This document shows, piece by piece, positions 1 through 12,333 of a stretch of 64,000 nt of DNA. Location of the stretch: contig NW_026947634.1 of the NCBI RefSeq assembly GCF_034190915.1, forward strand, positions 186,001 through 250,000, in the 5' to 3' direction. Position numbers and translations under genes: made by a program. This DNA is from Cavia porcellus. Taxonomy: Eukaryota; Chordata; Mammalia; Rodentia; Caviidae. Positions within the stretch are counted from its first letter, which is position 1. The number at the start of each line of letters is the position of its first letter. The notes under the pieces were generated by a model. That model searched no databases and was not told the DNA's origin. It worked only from the letters and a program-made list of their open reading frames with translations.

Positions 1-52
1 TCCATCCTACATTGCCACTCACTGCCTATTCTAATTCAGACCCTCCGATTCA
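1..52. repeat. Spacer copy 1, truncated by the window edge
   Basis: These 52 bases match the last 52 of the 143-bp spacer (from TCCATCCTACATTGCC to CTCCGATTCA). The first 91 bases lie outside the window. The next base starts a regular G-class monomer, followed by the 64-bp head monomer that marks B-type units. Confidence 0.95.
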
Positions 53-119
53 CACCACCCCGTGATGTTTTTCTCACTCCTACTAGTGAATGTAATGTAA
101 CACACACCCATACAATGCG

Positions 120-183
120 CACCACCCCGTGTTTTTCTCACTCCTACTAGTGAAAGTAATGTAAAACACACCCATACAAAGCG
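120..183. repeat. 64-bp B-type head monomer (first of nine)
   Basis: It reads CCCCGTGTTTTTCTC, three bases short of CCCCGTGATGTTTTTCTC, together with GAAAGTAATGTAAAACAC and CATACAAAGCG. The same linked set of changes occurs at 5083, 17,100, 17,834, 40,237, 49,403, 57,497, 58,901 and 63,403, and nowhere else that I saw. It therefore descends from one event and marks the left end of B-type units. Confidence 0.92.
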
Positions 184-1550
184 CACCACCCCGTCATGTT
201 TTTCTCACTCCTACTAGTGAATGTAATGTAACACACACCCATACAATGCGCACCACCCCGTGATGTTTTTCTCACTCCTACTAGTGAATCTAATGTAACA
301 CACAACCATACAATGCGCACCACCCGTGATGTTTTTCTCACTCCTTCTATTGAATGTAATGTAACACACACCCATACAATGCGCACCACCCCGTGATGTT
401 TTTCTCACTCCTACTAGTGAATCTAATGTAACACACACCCATACAATGCGCACCACCCCGTGATGTTTTTCTCACTCCTTCTAGTGAATATAATGTAACA
501 CACACCCATACAATGCGCACCACCCCGTGATGTGTTTCTCACTCCTACTAGTGAATGTAATGTAACACACACCCATACAATGCGCACCACCCCGTGATGT
601 TTTTCTCACTCCTACTAGTGAATGTAATGTAACACACACCCATACAATGCGCACCACCCCGTGATGTTTTTCTCACTCCTACTAGTGAATGCAATGTAAC
701 ACACACCCATACAATGCGCACAACCCCGTGATGTTTTTCTCACTCCTACTAGTGAATGTAATTTAACACACACCCATACAATGCGCACCACCCCGTAATG
801 TTTTTCTCACTCCTACTAGTGAATGTAATGTAACACACACCCATACAATGCGCACCAACCCGTGATGTTTTTCTCACTCCTACTAGTGTATGTAATGTAA
901 AACACACCCATACAATGCGCAACACCCCGTGATGTTTTTCTCACTTCTACTAGTGAAGCTAATGTAACACACACCCAAACAATGCGCACCACCCCGTGAT
1001 GTTTTTCTCACTCCTACTAGTGAATGTAATGTAACACACACCCATACAATGCGCACCACCCCGTGATGTTTTTCTCACTCCTACTAGTGAATCTAATGTA
1101 ACACACACCCATACAATGCGCACCACCCCGTGATGTTTTTCTCACTCCTACTAGTGAATCTAATGTAACACACACCCATACAATGCGTACCACCCCGTGA
1201 TGTTTTTCTCACTCCTACTAGTGAATCTAATGTAACACACACCCATACAATGCGCACCACCCCGTGATGTTTTTCTCACTCCTACTAGTGAATCTAATGT
1301 AACACACACCCATACAATGCGCACCACCCCGTGATGTTTTTCTCACTCCTACTAGTGAATCTAATGTAACACACACCCATATAATGCGCACCACCCCGTG
1401 ATGTTTTTCTCACTCCTACTAGTGAATCTAATGTAACACACACCCATACAATGCGCACCACCCCGTGATGTTTTTCTCACTCCTACTAGTGAATCTAATG
1501 TAACACACACCCATACAATGCGCACCACCCCGTGATGTTTTTCTCACTCC

Positions 1551-4500
1551 TACAAGTGAATCTAATGTAACACACACCCATACAATGCGCACCACCCCGT
1601 GATGTTTTTCTCACTCCTACTAGTGAATGTAATGTAACACACACCCATACAATGCGCACCATCCCGTGATGTTTTTCTCACTCCTACTAGTGAATCTAAT
1701 GTAACACACACCCATACAATGCGCACCACCCCGTGATGTTTTTCTCACTCCTACTAGTGAATCTAATGTAACACACACCCATACAATGCGCACCACCCCG
1801 TGATGTTTTTCTCACTCCTACTAGTGAATCTAATGTAACACACACCCATACAATGCGCACCACCCCGTGATGTTTTTCTCACTCCTACTAGTGAAAGTAA
1901 TGTAACACACACCCATACAATGCGCACCACCCCGTGATGTTTTTCTCACTCCTACTAGTGAATGTAATGTAACACACACCCATACATTGCGCACCACCCC
2001 GTGATGTTTTTCTCACTCCTACTAGTGAATGTAATGTAACACACACCCATACAATGCGCACCACCCCGTGATGTTTTTCTCACTCCTACTAGTGAATCTA
2101 ATGTAACACACACCCATACAATGCGCACCACCCCGTGATGTTTTTCTCACTCCTACTAGTGAATCTAATGTAACACACACCCATACAATGCGCACCACCC
2201 CGTGATGTTTTTCTCACTCCTACTAGTGAATCTAATGTAACACACACCCATACAATGCGCACCACCCCGTGATGTTTTTCTCACTCCTACTAGTGAATCT
2301 AATGTAACACACACCAATACAATGCGCACCACCCCGTGATGTTTTTCTCACTCCTACTAGTGAATCTAATGTAACACACACCCATACAATGCGCACCACC
2401 CCGTGATGTTTTTCTCACTCCTACTAGTGAATCTAATGTAACACACACCCATACAATGCGCACCACCCCGTGATGTTTTTCTCACTCCTACAAGTGAATC
2501 TAATGTAACACACACCCATACAATGCGCACCACCCCGTGATGTTTTTCTCACTCCTACTAGTGAATGTAATGTAACACACACCCATACAATGCGCACCAT
2601 CCCGTGATGTTTTTCTCACTCCTACTAGTGAATCTAATGTAACACACACCCATACAATGCGCACCACCCCGTGATGTTTTTCTCACTCCTACTAGTGAAT
2701 CTAATGTAACACACACCCATACAATGCGCACCACCCCGTGATGTTTTTCTCACTCCTACTAGTGAAAGTAATGTAACACACACCCATACAATGCGCACCA
2801 CCCCGTGATGTTTTTCTCACTCCTACTAGTGAATGTAATGTAACACACACCCATACATTGCGCACCACCCCGTGATGTTTTTCTCACTCCTACTAGTGAA
2901 TGTAATGTAACACACACCCATACAATGCGCACCACCCCGTGATGTTTTTCTCACTGCTACTAGTGAATGTAATGTAACACACACCCATACAATGCGCACC
3001 ACCCCGTGATGTTTTTCTCACTCCTACTAGTGAATGTAATGTAACACACACCCATACAATGCGCACCACCCCGTGATGTTTTTCTCACACCTACTAGTGA
3101 ATTTAATGTAACACACACCCATACAATGCGCACCACCCCGTGATGTTTTTCTCACTCCTACTAGTGAATCTAATGTAACACACACCCATACAATGCGCAC
3201 CACCCCGTGATGTTTTTCTCACTCCTACTAGTGAATGTAATGTAACACAAACCCATACAAGGCGCACCACCCCGTGATGTTTTTCTCACTCCTACTAGTG
3301 AATGTAATGTAACACACACCCATACAAGGCGCACCACCCCGTGATGTTTTTCTCACTCCTACTAGTGAATCTAATGTAACACACACCCATACAATGCGCA
3401 CCACCCCGTGATGTTTTTCTCACTCCTACTAGTGAATCTAATGTAACACACACCCATACAATGCGCACCACCCCGTGATGTTTTTCTCACTCCTACTAGT
3501 GAATCTAATGTAACACACACCCATACAATGCGCACCACCCCGTGATGTTTTTCTCACTCCTACTAGTGAATCTAATGTAACACACACCCATACAATGCGC
3601 ACCACCCCGTGATGTTTTTCTCACTCCTACTAGTGAATCTAATGTAACACACACCCATACAATGCGCACCACCCCGTGATGTTTTTCTCACTCCTACTAG
3701 TGAATCTAATGTAACACACACCCATACAATGCGCACCACCCCGTGATGTTTTTCTCACTCCTACAAGTGAATCTAATGTAACACACACCCATACAATGCG
3801 CACCACCCCGTGATGTTTTTCTCACTCCTACTAGTGAATGTAATGTAACACACACCCATACAATGCGCACCATCCCGTGATGTTTTTCTCACTCCTACTA
3901 GTGAATCTAATGTAACACACACCCATACAATGCGCACCACCCCGTGATGTTTTTCTCACTCCTACTAGTGAATCTAATGTAACACACACCCATACAATGC
4001 GCACCACCCCGTGATGTTTTTCTCACTCCTACTAGTGAAAGTAATGTAACACACACCCATACAATGCGCACCACCCCGTGATGTTTTTCTCACTCCTACT
4101 AGTGAATGTAATGTAACACACACCCATACATTGCGCACCACCCCGTGATGTTTTTCTCACTCCTACTAGTGAATGTAATGTAACACACACCCATACAATG
4201 CGCACCACCCCGTGATGTTTTTCTCACTGCTACTAGTGAATGTAATGTAACACACACCCATACAATGCGCACCACCCCGTGATGTTTTTCTCACTCCTAC
4301 TAGTGAATGTAATGTAACACACACCCATACAATGCGCACCACCCCGTGATGTTTTTCTCACTCCTACTAGTGAATGTAATGTAACACACACCCATACAAT
4401 GCGCACCACCCCGTGATGTTTTTCTCACTCCTACTAGTGAATTTAATGTAACACACACCCATACAATGCGCACCACCCCGTGATGTTTTTCTCACTCCTA

Positions 4501-4872
4501 CTAGTGAATCTAATGTAACACACACCCATACAATGCGCACCACCCCGTGATGTTTTTCTCACTCCTACTAGTGAATGTAATGTAACACAAACCCATACAA
4601 GGCGCACCACCCCGTGATGTTTTTCTCACTCCTACTAGTGAATGTAATGTAACACACACCCATACAATGCGCACCACCCCGTGATGTTTTTCTCACTCCT
4701 ACTAGTGAATCTAATGTAACACACACCCATACAATGCGCACCACCCCGTGATGTTTTTCTCACTCCTACTAGTGAATCTAATGTAACACACACCCATACA
4801 ATGCGCACCACCCCGTGATGTTTTTCTCACTCCTACTAGTGAATCTAATGTAACACACACCCATACAATGCG
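1551..4872. repeat. Three staggered copies of the terminal block inside U1
   Basis: The rare TACAAG variant (normally TACTAG) occurs at 1551, 2489 and 3762, spacings of 938 (14 monomers) and 1273 (19 monomers). Each is followed in the same order by the CACCATCCCG monomer, C-class monomers, GAAAGTAATG and the CATACATTGCG monomer. The second and third copies add TCACTGCTAC, GAATTTAATG and the ACACAAACCC/CAAGGCG monomer. Only the third copy ends in a spacer. Units U2-U8 have a single copy, so this is a local amplification. Confidence 0.9.
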
Positions 4873-5015
4873 CACGAACACGCGATGTTTTTCAGAAACC
4901 TATCCTACATTGCCACTGCATGTTCCCTGACCTCCCCATGCTGACCACCCCGCGGTGCTTTTCTCCATCCTACATTGCCACTCACTGCCTATTCTAATTC
5001 AGACCCTCCGATTCA
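4873..5015. repeat. Spacer copy 2, 143 bp, between U1 and U2
   Basis: Starts at CACGAACACGCGATG, where a monomer would read CACCACCCCGTGATG, and ends at CTCCGATTCA. It holds two related halves: about 1-70 and 71-143 of the spacer. Both contain TCCTACATTGCCACT and both begin with sequence resembling the monomer start. It is preceded by three C-class monomers and followed by a G-class monomer, the rule for nearly all copies. Confidence 0.97.
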
Positions 5016-7491
5016 CACCACCCCGTGATGTTTTTCTCACTCCTACTAGTGAATGTAATGTAACACACACCCATACAATGCGCACCACCCCGTGTTTTTC
5101 TCACTCCTACTAGTGAAAGTAATGTAAAACACACCCATACAAAGCGCACCACCCCGTGATGTTTTTCTCACTCCTACTAGTGAATGTAATGTAACACACA
5201 CCCATACAATGCGCACCACCCCGTGATGTTTTTCTCACTCCTACTAGTGAATCTAATGTAACACACACCCATACAATGCGCACCACCCCGTGATGTTTTT
5301 CTCACTCCTTCTATTGAATGTAATGTAACACACACCCATACAATGCGCACCACCCCGTGATGTTTTTCTCACTCCTACTAGTGAATCTAATGTAACACAC
5401 ACCCATACAATGCGCACCACCCCGTGATGTTTTTCTCACTCCTTCTAGTGAATATAATGTAACACACACCCATACAATGCGCACCACCCCGTGATGTTTT
5501 TCTCACTCCTACTAGTGAATGCAATGTAACACACACCCATACAATGCGCACAACCCCGTGATGTTTTTCTCACTCCTACTAGTGAATGTAATGTAACACA
5601 CACCCATACAATGCGCACCACCCCGTAATGTTTTTCTCACTCCTACTAGTGAATGTAATGTAACACACACCCATAAAATGCGCACCAACCCGTGATGTTT
5701 TTCTCACTCCTACTAGTGTATGTAATGTAAAACACACCCATACAATGCGCACCACCCCGTGATGTTTTTCTCACTTCTACTAGTGAAGCTAATGTAACAC
5801 ACACCCAAACAATGCGCACCACCCCGTGATGTTTTTCTCACTCCTACTAGTGAATGTAATGTAACACACACCCATACAATGCGCACCACCCCGTGATGTT
5901 TTTCTCACTCCTACTAGTGAATCTAATGTAACACACACCCATACAATGCGCACCACCCCGTGATGTTTTTCTCACTCCTACTAGTGAATCTAATGTAACA
6001 CACACCCATACAATGCGCACCACCCCGTGATGTTTTTCTCACTCCTACTAGTGAATCTAATGTAACACACACCCATACAATGCGCACCACCCCGTGATGT
6101 TTTTCTCACTCCTACTAGTGAATCTAATGTAACACACACCCATACAATGCGCACCACCCCGTGATGTTTTTCTCACTCCTACTAGTGAATCTAATGTAAC
6201 ACACACCCATACAATGCGCACCACCCCGTGATGTTTTTCTCACTCCTACTAGTGAATCTAATGTAACACACACCCATACAATGCGCACCACCCCGTGATG
6301 TTTTTCTCACTCCTACTAGTGAATCTAATGTAACACACACCCATACAATGCGCACCACCCCGTGATGTTTTTCTCACTCCTACAAGTGAATCTAATGTAA
6401 CACACACCCATACAATGCGCACCACCCCGTGATGTTTTTCTCACTCCTACTAGTGAATGTAATGTAACACACACCCATACAATGCGCACCATCCCGTGAT
6501 GTTTTTCTCACTCCTACTAGTGAATCTAATGTAACACACACCCATACAATGCGCACCACCCCGTGATGTTTTTCTCACTCCTACTAGTGAATCTAATGTA
6601 ACACACACCCATACAATGCGCACCACCCCGTGATGTTTTTCTCACTCCTACTAGTGAAAGTAATGTAACACACACCCATACAATGCGCACCACCCCGTGA
6701 TGTTTTTCTCACTCCTACTAGTGAATGTAATGTAACACACACCCATACATTGTGCACCACCCCGTGATGTTTTTCTCACTCCTACTATTGAATGTAATGT
6801 AACACACACCCATACAATGCGCACCACCCCGTGATGTTTTTCTCACTGCTACTAGTGAATGTAATGTAACACACACCCATACAATGCGCACCACCCCGTG
6901 ATGTTTTTCTCACTCCTACTAGTGAATGTAATGTAACACACACCCATACAATGCGCACCACCCCGTGATGTTTTTCTCACTCCTACTAGTGAATGTAATG
7001 TAACACACACCCATACAATGCGCACCACCCCGTGATGTTTTTCTCACTCCTACTAGTGAATCTAATGTAACACACACCCATACAATGCGCACCACCCCGT
7101 GATGTTTTTCTCACTCCTACTAGTGAATCTAATGTAACACACACCCATACAATGCGCACCACCCCGTGATGTTTTTCTCACTCCTACTAGTGAATGTAAT
7201 GTAACACAAACCCATACAAGGCGCACCACCCCGTGATGTTTTTCTCACTCCTACTAGTGAATGTAATGTAACACACACCCATACAATGCGCACCACCCCG
7301 TGATGTTTTTCTCACTCCTACTAGTGAATCTAATGTAACACACACCCATACAATGCGCACCACCCCGTGATGTTTTTCTCACTCCTACTAGTGAATCTAA
7401 TGTAACACACACCCATACAATGCGCACCACCCCGTGATGTTTTTCTCACTCCTACTAGTGAATCTAATGTAACACACACCCATACAATGCG
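5016..7491. repeat. U2 monomer block, 37 monomers, B-type head
   Basis: 2476 bp = 37 x 67 minus 3; the 3-bp loss is the head monomer at 5083. Order of variants follows U1, but the two extra terminal-block copies (14 + 19 monomers) are absent, and so are two monomers between GAATATAATG and GAATGCAATG. 72 - 33 - 2 = 37, so U2 is U1 without those changes or U1 is U2 with them plus two further monomers. TACAAG at 6381 lies 1111 bp before the next spacer, as in the other units. Confidence 0.93.
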
Positions 7492-7634
7492 CACGAACAC
7501 GCGATGTTTTTCAGAAACCTATCCTACATTGCCACTGCATGTTCCCTGACCTCCCCATGCTGACCACCCCGCGGTGCTTTTCTCCATCCTACATTGCCAC
7601 TCACTGCCTATTCTAATTCAGACCCTCCGATTCA
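7492..7634. repeat. Spacer copy 3, 143 bp, between U2 and U3
   Basis: Same sequence as copy 2 by eye. It opens the first of the four 4699-bp canonical units. Confidence 0.97.
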
Positions 7635-7701
7635 CACCACCCCGTGATGTTTTTCTCACTCCTACTAGTGAATGTAATGTAACACACACCCATACAATGC
7701 G
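7635..7701 (+). repeat. Reference consensus monomer, 67 bp (G class)
   Basis: This first monomer of U3 matches the majority base at every position by eye and serves as a reference. Two main classes differ at one site after the ACTAGT palindrome: G class reads GAATGTAATG and C class reads GAATCTAATG. Rarer states at the same place are GAAAGTAATG, GAATGCAATG, GAATATAATG, GAATTTAATG, GAACGTAATG and GAAGCTAATG. A short dyad, TCACT and AGTGA separated by six bases, surrounds ACTAGT. Phase is arbitrary; it starts at CACCACC because the spacer replaces sequence exactly at that point. Confidence 0.95.
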
Positions 7702-10700
7702 CACCACCCCGTGATGTTTTTCTCACTCCTACTAGTGAATCTAATGTAACACACACCCATCCAATGCGCACCACCCCGTGATGTTTTTCTCACTCCTACT
7801 AGTGAATCTAATGTAACACACACCCATACAATGCGCACCACCCCGTGATGTTTTTCTCACTCCTACTAGTGAATCTAATGTAACACACACCCATACAATG
7901 CGCACCACCCCGTGATGCTTTTCTCACTCCTACTAGTGAATGTAATGTAACACACACCCATACAATGCGCACCACCACGTGATGTTTTTCTCACTCCTCT
8001 TAGTGAATGTAATGTAACACACACCCATACAATGCGCACCACCCCGTGATGTTTTTCTCACTCCTACTATTGAATCTAATGTAACACACACCCATACAAT
8101 GCGCACCACCCCGTGATGTTTTTCTCACTCCTACTAGTGAATGTAATGTAACACACACCCATACAATGCGCACCACCCCGTGATGTTTTCCTCACTCCTA
8201 CTAGTGAATCTAATGTAACACACACCCATACAATGCGCACCACCCCGTGATGTTTTTCTCACTCCTACTAGTGAATGTAATGTAACACACACCCATACAA
8301 TGCGCACCACCCCGTGATGTTTTTCTCACTCCTACTAGTGAATCTAATGTAACACACACCCATACAATGCGCACCACCCCGTGATGTTTTTCTCACTCCT
8401 ACTAGTGAATCTAATGTAACACACACCCATACAATGCGCACCACCCCGTGATGTTTTTCTCACTCCTACTAGTGAATCTAATGTAACACACACCCATACA
8501 ATGCGCACCACCCCGTGATGTTTTTCTCACTCCTACTAGTGAATGTAATGTAACACACACCCATACAATGCGCACCACCACGTGATGTTTTTCTCACTCC
8601 TCTTAGTGAATGTAATGTAACACACACCCATACAATGCGCACCACCCCGTGATGTTTTTCTCACTCCTACTAGAGAATCTAATGTAACACACACCCATAC
8701 AATGCGCACCACCCCGTGATGTTTTTCTCACTCCTCCTAGTGAATGCAATGTAACACACACCCATACAATGCGCACCACCCCGTGATGTTTTCCTCACTC
8801 CTACTAGTGAATCTAATGTAACACACACCCATACAATGCGCACCACCCCGTGATGTTTTTCTCACTCCTACTAGTGAATCTAATGTAACACACACCCATA
8901 CAATGCGCACCACCCGGTGATGTTTTTCTCATTCCTACTAGTGAATGTAATGTAACACACACCCATACAATGCGCACCACCCCGTGATGTTTTTCTCACT
9001 CCTACTAGTGAATCTAATGTAACACACACCCATACAATGCGCACCACCCCGTGATGTTTTTCTCACTCCTCCTAGTGAATGCAATGTAACACACACCCAT
9101 ACAATGCGCACCACCCCGTGATGTTTTCCTCACTCCTACTAGTGAATCTAATGTAACACACACCCATACAATGCGCACCACCCCGTGATGTTTTCCTCAC
9201 TCCTACTAGTGAATCTAATGTAACACACACCCATACAATGCGCACCACCCCGTGATGTTTTTCTCACTCCTACTAGTGAATGTAATGTAACACACACCCA
9301 TACAATGTGCACCACCCGGTGATGTTTTTCTCATTCCTACTAGTGAATGTAATGTAACACACACCCATACAATGCGCACCACCCCGTGATGTTTTTCTCA
9401 CTCCTACTAGTGAATGTAATGTAACACACACCCATACGATGCGCACCACCCCGTGATGTTTTTCTCACTCCTACTAGTGAATGTAATGTAACACACACCC
9501 ATACAATGCGCACCACCCCGTGATGTTTTTCTCACTCCTACTAGTGAATCTAATGTAACACACACCCATACAATGCGCACCACCCCGTGATGTTTTTCTC
9601 ACTCCTACTAGTGAATGTAATGTAACACACACCCATACAATGCGCACCACCCCGTGATGTTTTTCTCACTCCTACTAGTGAATGTAATGTACCACACACC
9701 CATATAATGCGCACCACCCCGTGATGTTTTTCTCACTCCTACTAGTGAATGTAATGTAACACACACCCATACATTGCGCACCACCCCGTGATGTTTTTCT
9801 CACTCCTACTAGTGAATGTAATGTAACACACACCCATACATTGCGCACCACCCCGTGATGTTTTTCTCACTCCTACTAGTGAATGTAATGTAACACACAC
9901 CCATACAATGCGCACCACCCCGTGATGTTTTTCTCACTCCTACTAGTGAATGTAATGTAACACACACCCATACAATGCGCACCACCCCGTGATGTTTTTC
10001 TCACTCCTACTAGTGAATGTAATGTAACACACCCCCAAACAATGCGCATCACCCCGTGATGTTTTTCTCACTCCTACTAGTGAATGTAATGTAACACACA
10101 CCCATACAATGCGCACCACCCCGTGATGTTTTTCTCACTCCTACTAGTGAATCTAATGTAACACACACCCATACAATGTGCACCACCCCGTGATGTTTTT
10201 CTCACTCCTACTAGTGAATGTAATGTAACACACACCCATACATTGCGCACCACCCCGTGAGGTTTTTCTCACTCCTACTAGTTAATGTAACGTAACACAC
10301 ACCCATACAATGCGCACCACCCCGTGATGTTTTTCTCACTCCTATTAGTGAATGTAATGTAACACACACCCATACAACGCGCACCACCCCGTGATGTTTT
10401 TCTCACTCCTCCTAGTGAATGTAATGTAACACACACCCATACAATGCGCACCACCCCGTGATGTTTTTCTCACTCCTACTAGTGAATCTAATGTAACACA
10501 CACCCATACAATGCGCACCACCACATGATGTTTTTCTCACTCCTACTAGTGAATGTAATGTAACACACACCCATACAATGCGCACCACCCCGTGATGTTT
10601 TTCTCACTCCTACTAGTGAATGTAATGTAACACACACCCATACAATGCGCACCACCCCGTGATGTTTTTCTCACTCCTACTAGTGAATGTAATGTAACAC

Positions 10701-12190
10701 ACACCCATACAAGGCGCACCACCCCGTGATGTTTTTCTCACTCCTACTAGTGAATGTAATGTAACACACACCCATACATTGCGCACTACCCCGTGATGTT
10801 TTTCTCACTCCTACTAGTGAATGTAATGTAACACACACCCATACAATGCGCACCACCCCGTGATGTTTTTCTCACTCCTACTAGTGAATGTAATGTAACA
10901 CACACCCATACAATGCGCACCACCCCGTGATGTTTTTCTCACTCCTACTAGTGAATCTAATGTAACACACACCCATACAATGCGCACCACCCCGTGATGT
11001 TTTTCTCACTCCTACTAGTGAATCTAATGTAACACACACCCATACAATGCGCACCACCCCGTGATGTTTTTCTCACTCCTACAAGTGAATCTAATGTAAC
11101 ACACACCCATACAATGCGCACCACCCCGTGATGTTTTTCTCACTCCTACTAGTGAATGTAATGTAACACACACCCATACAATGCGCACCATCCCGTGATG
11201 TTTTTCTCACTCCTACTAGTGAATCTAATGTAACACACACCCATACAATGCGCACCACCCCGTGATGTTTTTCTCACTCCTACTAGTGAATCTAATGTAA
11301 CACACACCCATACAATGCGCACCACCCCATGATGTTTTTCTCACTCCTACTAGTGAAAGTAATGTAACACACACCCATACAATGCGCACCACCCCGTGAT
11401 GTTTTTCTCACTCCTACTAGTGAATGTAATGTAACACACACCCATACATTGCGCACCACCCCGTGATGTTTTTCTCACTCCTACTAGTGAATGTAATGTA
11501 ACACACACCCATACAATGCGCACCACCCCGTGATGTTTTTCTCACTGCTACTAGTGAATGTAATGTAACACACACCAATACAATGCGCACCACCCCGTGA
11601 TGTTTTTCTCACTCCTATTAGTGAATGTAATGTAACACACACCCATACAATGCGCACCACCCCGTGATGTTTTTCTCACTCCTACTAGTGAATGTAATGT
11701 AACACACACCCATACAATGCGCACCACCCCGTGATGTTTTTCTCACTCCTACTAGTGAATTTAATGTAACACACACCCATACAATGCGCACCACCCCGTG
11801 ATGTTTTTCTCACTCCTACTAGTGAATCTAATGTAACACACACCCATACAATGCGCACCACCCCGTGATGTTTTTCTCACTCCTACTAGTGAATGTAATG
11901 TAACACAAACCCATACAAGGCGCACCACCCCGTGATGTTTTTCTCACTCCTACTAGTGAATGTAATGTAACACACACCCATACAATGCGCACCACCCCGT
12001 GATATTTTTCTCACTCCTACTAGTGAATCTAATGTAACACACACCCATACAATGCGCACCACCCCGTGATGTTTTTCTCACTCCTACTAGTGAATCTAAT
12101 GTAACACACACCCATACAATGCGCACCACCCCGTGATGTTTTTCTCACTCCTACTAGTGAATCTAATGTAACACACACCCATACAATGCG
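7635..12190. repeat. U3 monomer block, 68 monomers (canonical HOR, A1 type)
   Basis: 4556 bp = 68 x 67 exactly, with no indel. Private or shared barcodes include CATCCAATGCG near 7758, GATGCTTTTC near 7914, CACGTG monomers at 7976 and 8579, GGTGATG near 8916, GTGAGGTTTTT near 10,258, GTTAATGTAACG near 10,280, CCACATGATG near 10,521, CCCCATGATG near 11,327 and GATATTTTTC near 12,001. Most of these recur in U6 at +19,108, so U3 and U6 form one subfamily. TACAAG is at 11,080. Confidence 0.93.
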
Positions 12191-12333
12191 CACGAACACG
12201 CGATGTTTTTCAGAAACCTATCCTACATTGCCACTGCATGTTCCCTGACCTCCCCATGCTGACCACCCCGCGGTGCTTTTCTCCATCCTACATTGCCACT
12301 CACTGCCTATTCTAATTCAGACCCTCCGATTCA
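12191..12333. repeat. Spacer copy 4, 143 bp, between U3 and U4
   Basis: Same sequence as copy 2 by eye. It starts exactly 4699 bp after copy 3. Confidence 0.97.

Larger units (their letters stand above)
53..4872. repeat. U1 monomer block, 72 monomers, B-type head
   Basis: 4820 bp = 72 x 67 minus 4. One monomer (start 120) lacks 3 bp, and one near 317 has lost a C (CACCACCCGTG), giving a 66-bp unit. The left part is the B-type head: 64-bp monomer, TCCTTCTATTGAATG, GAATATAATG, GATGTGTTTCTC, GAATGCAATG, GTGTATG and GAAGCTAATG variants. The right part holds three staggered copies of the terminal block, marked by CTACAAGTG at 1551, 2489 and 3762. A stretch of C-class monomers at 1080-1560 and similar later runs probably provided the misaligned register. 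Confidence 0.93.

Noticed and set aside
4873..5015. Spacer as a transposon, tRNA or SINE-like insertion
   Set aside because: It has no inverted ends, target-site duplication, A-tail, A/B box or cloverleaf. It replaces sequence at a monomer boundary, and both halves resemble the monomer.
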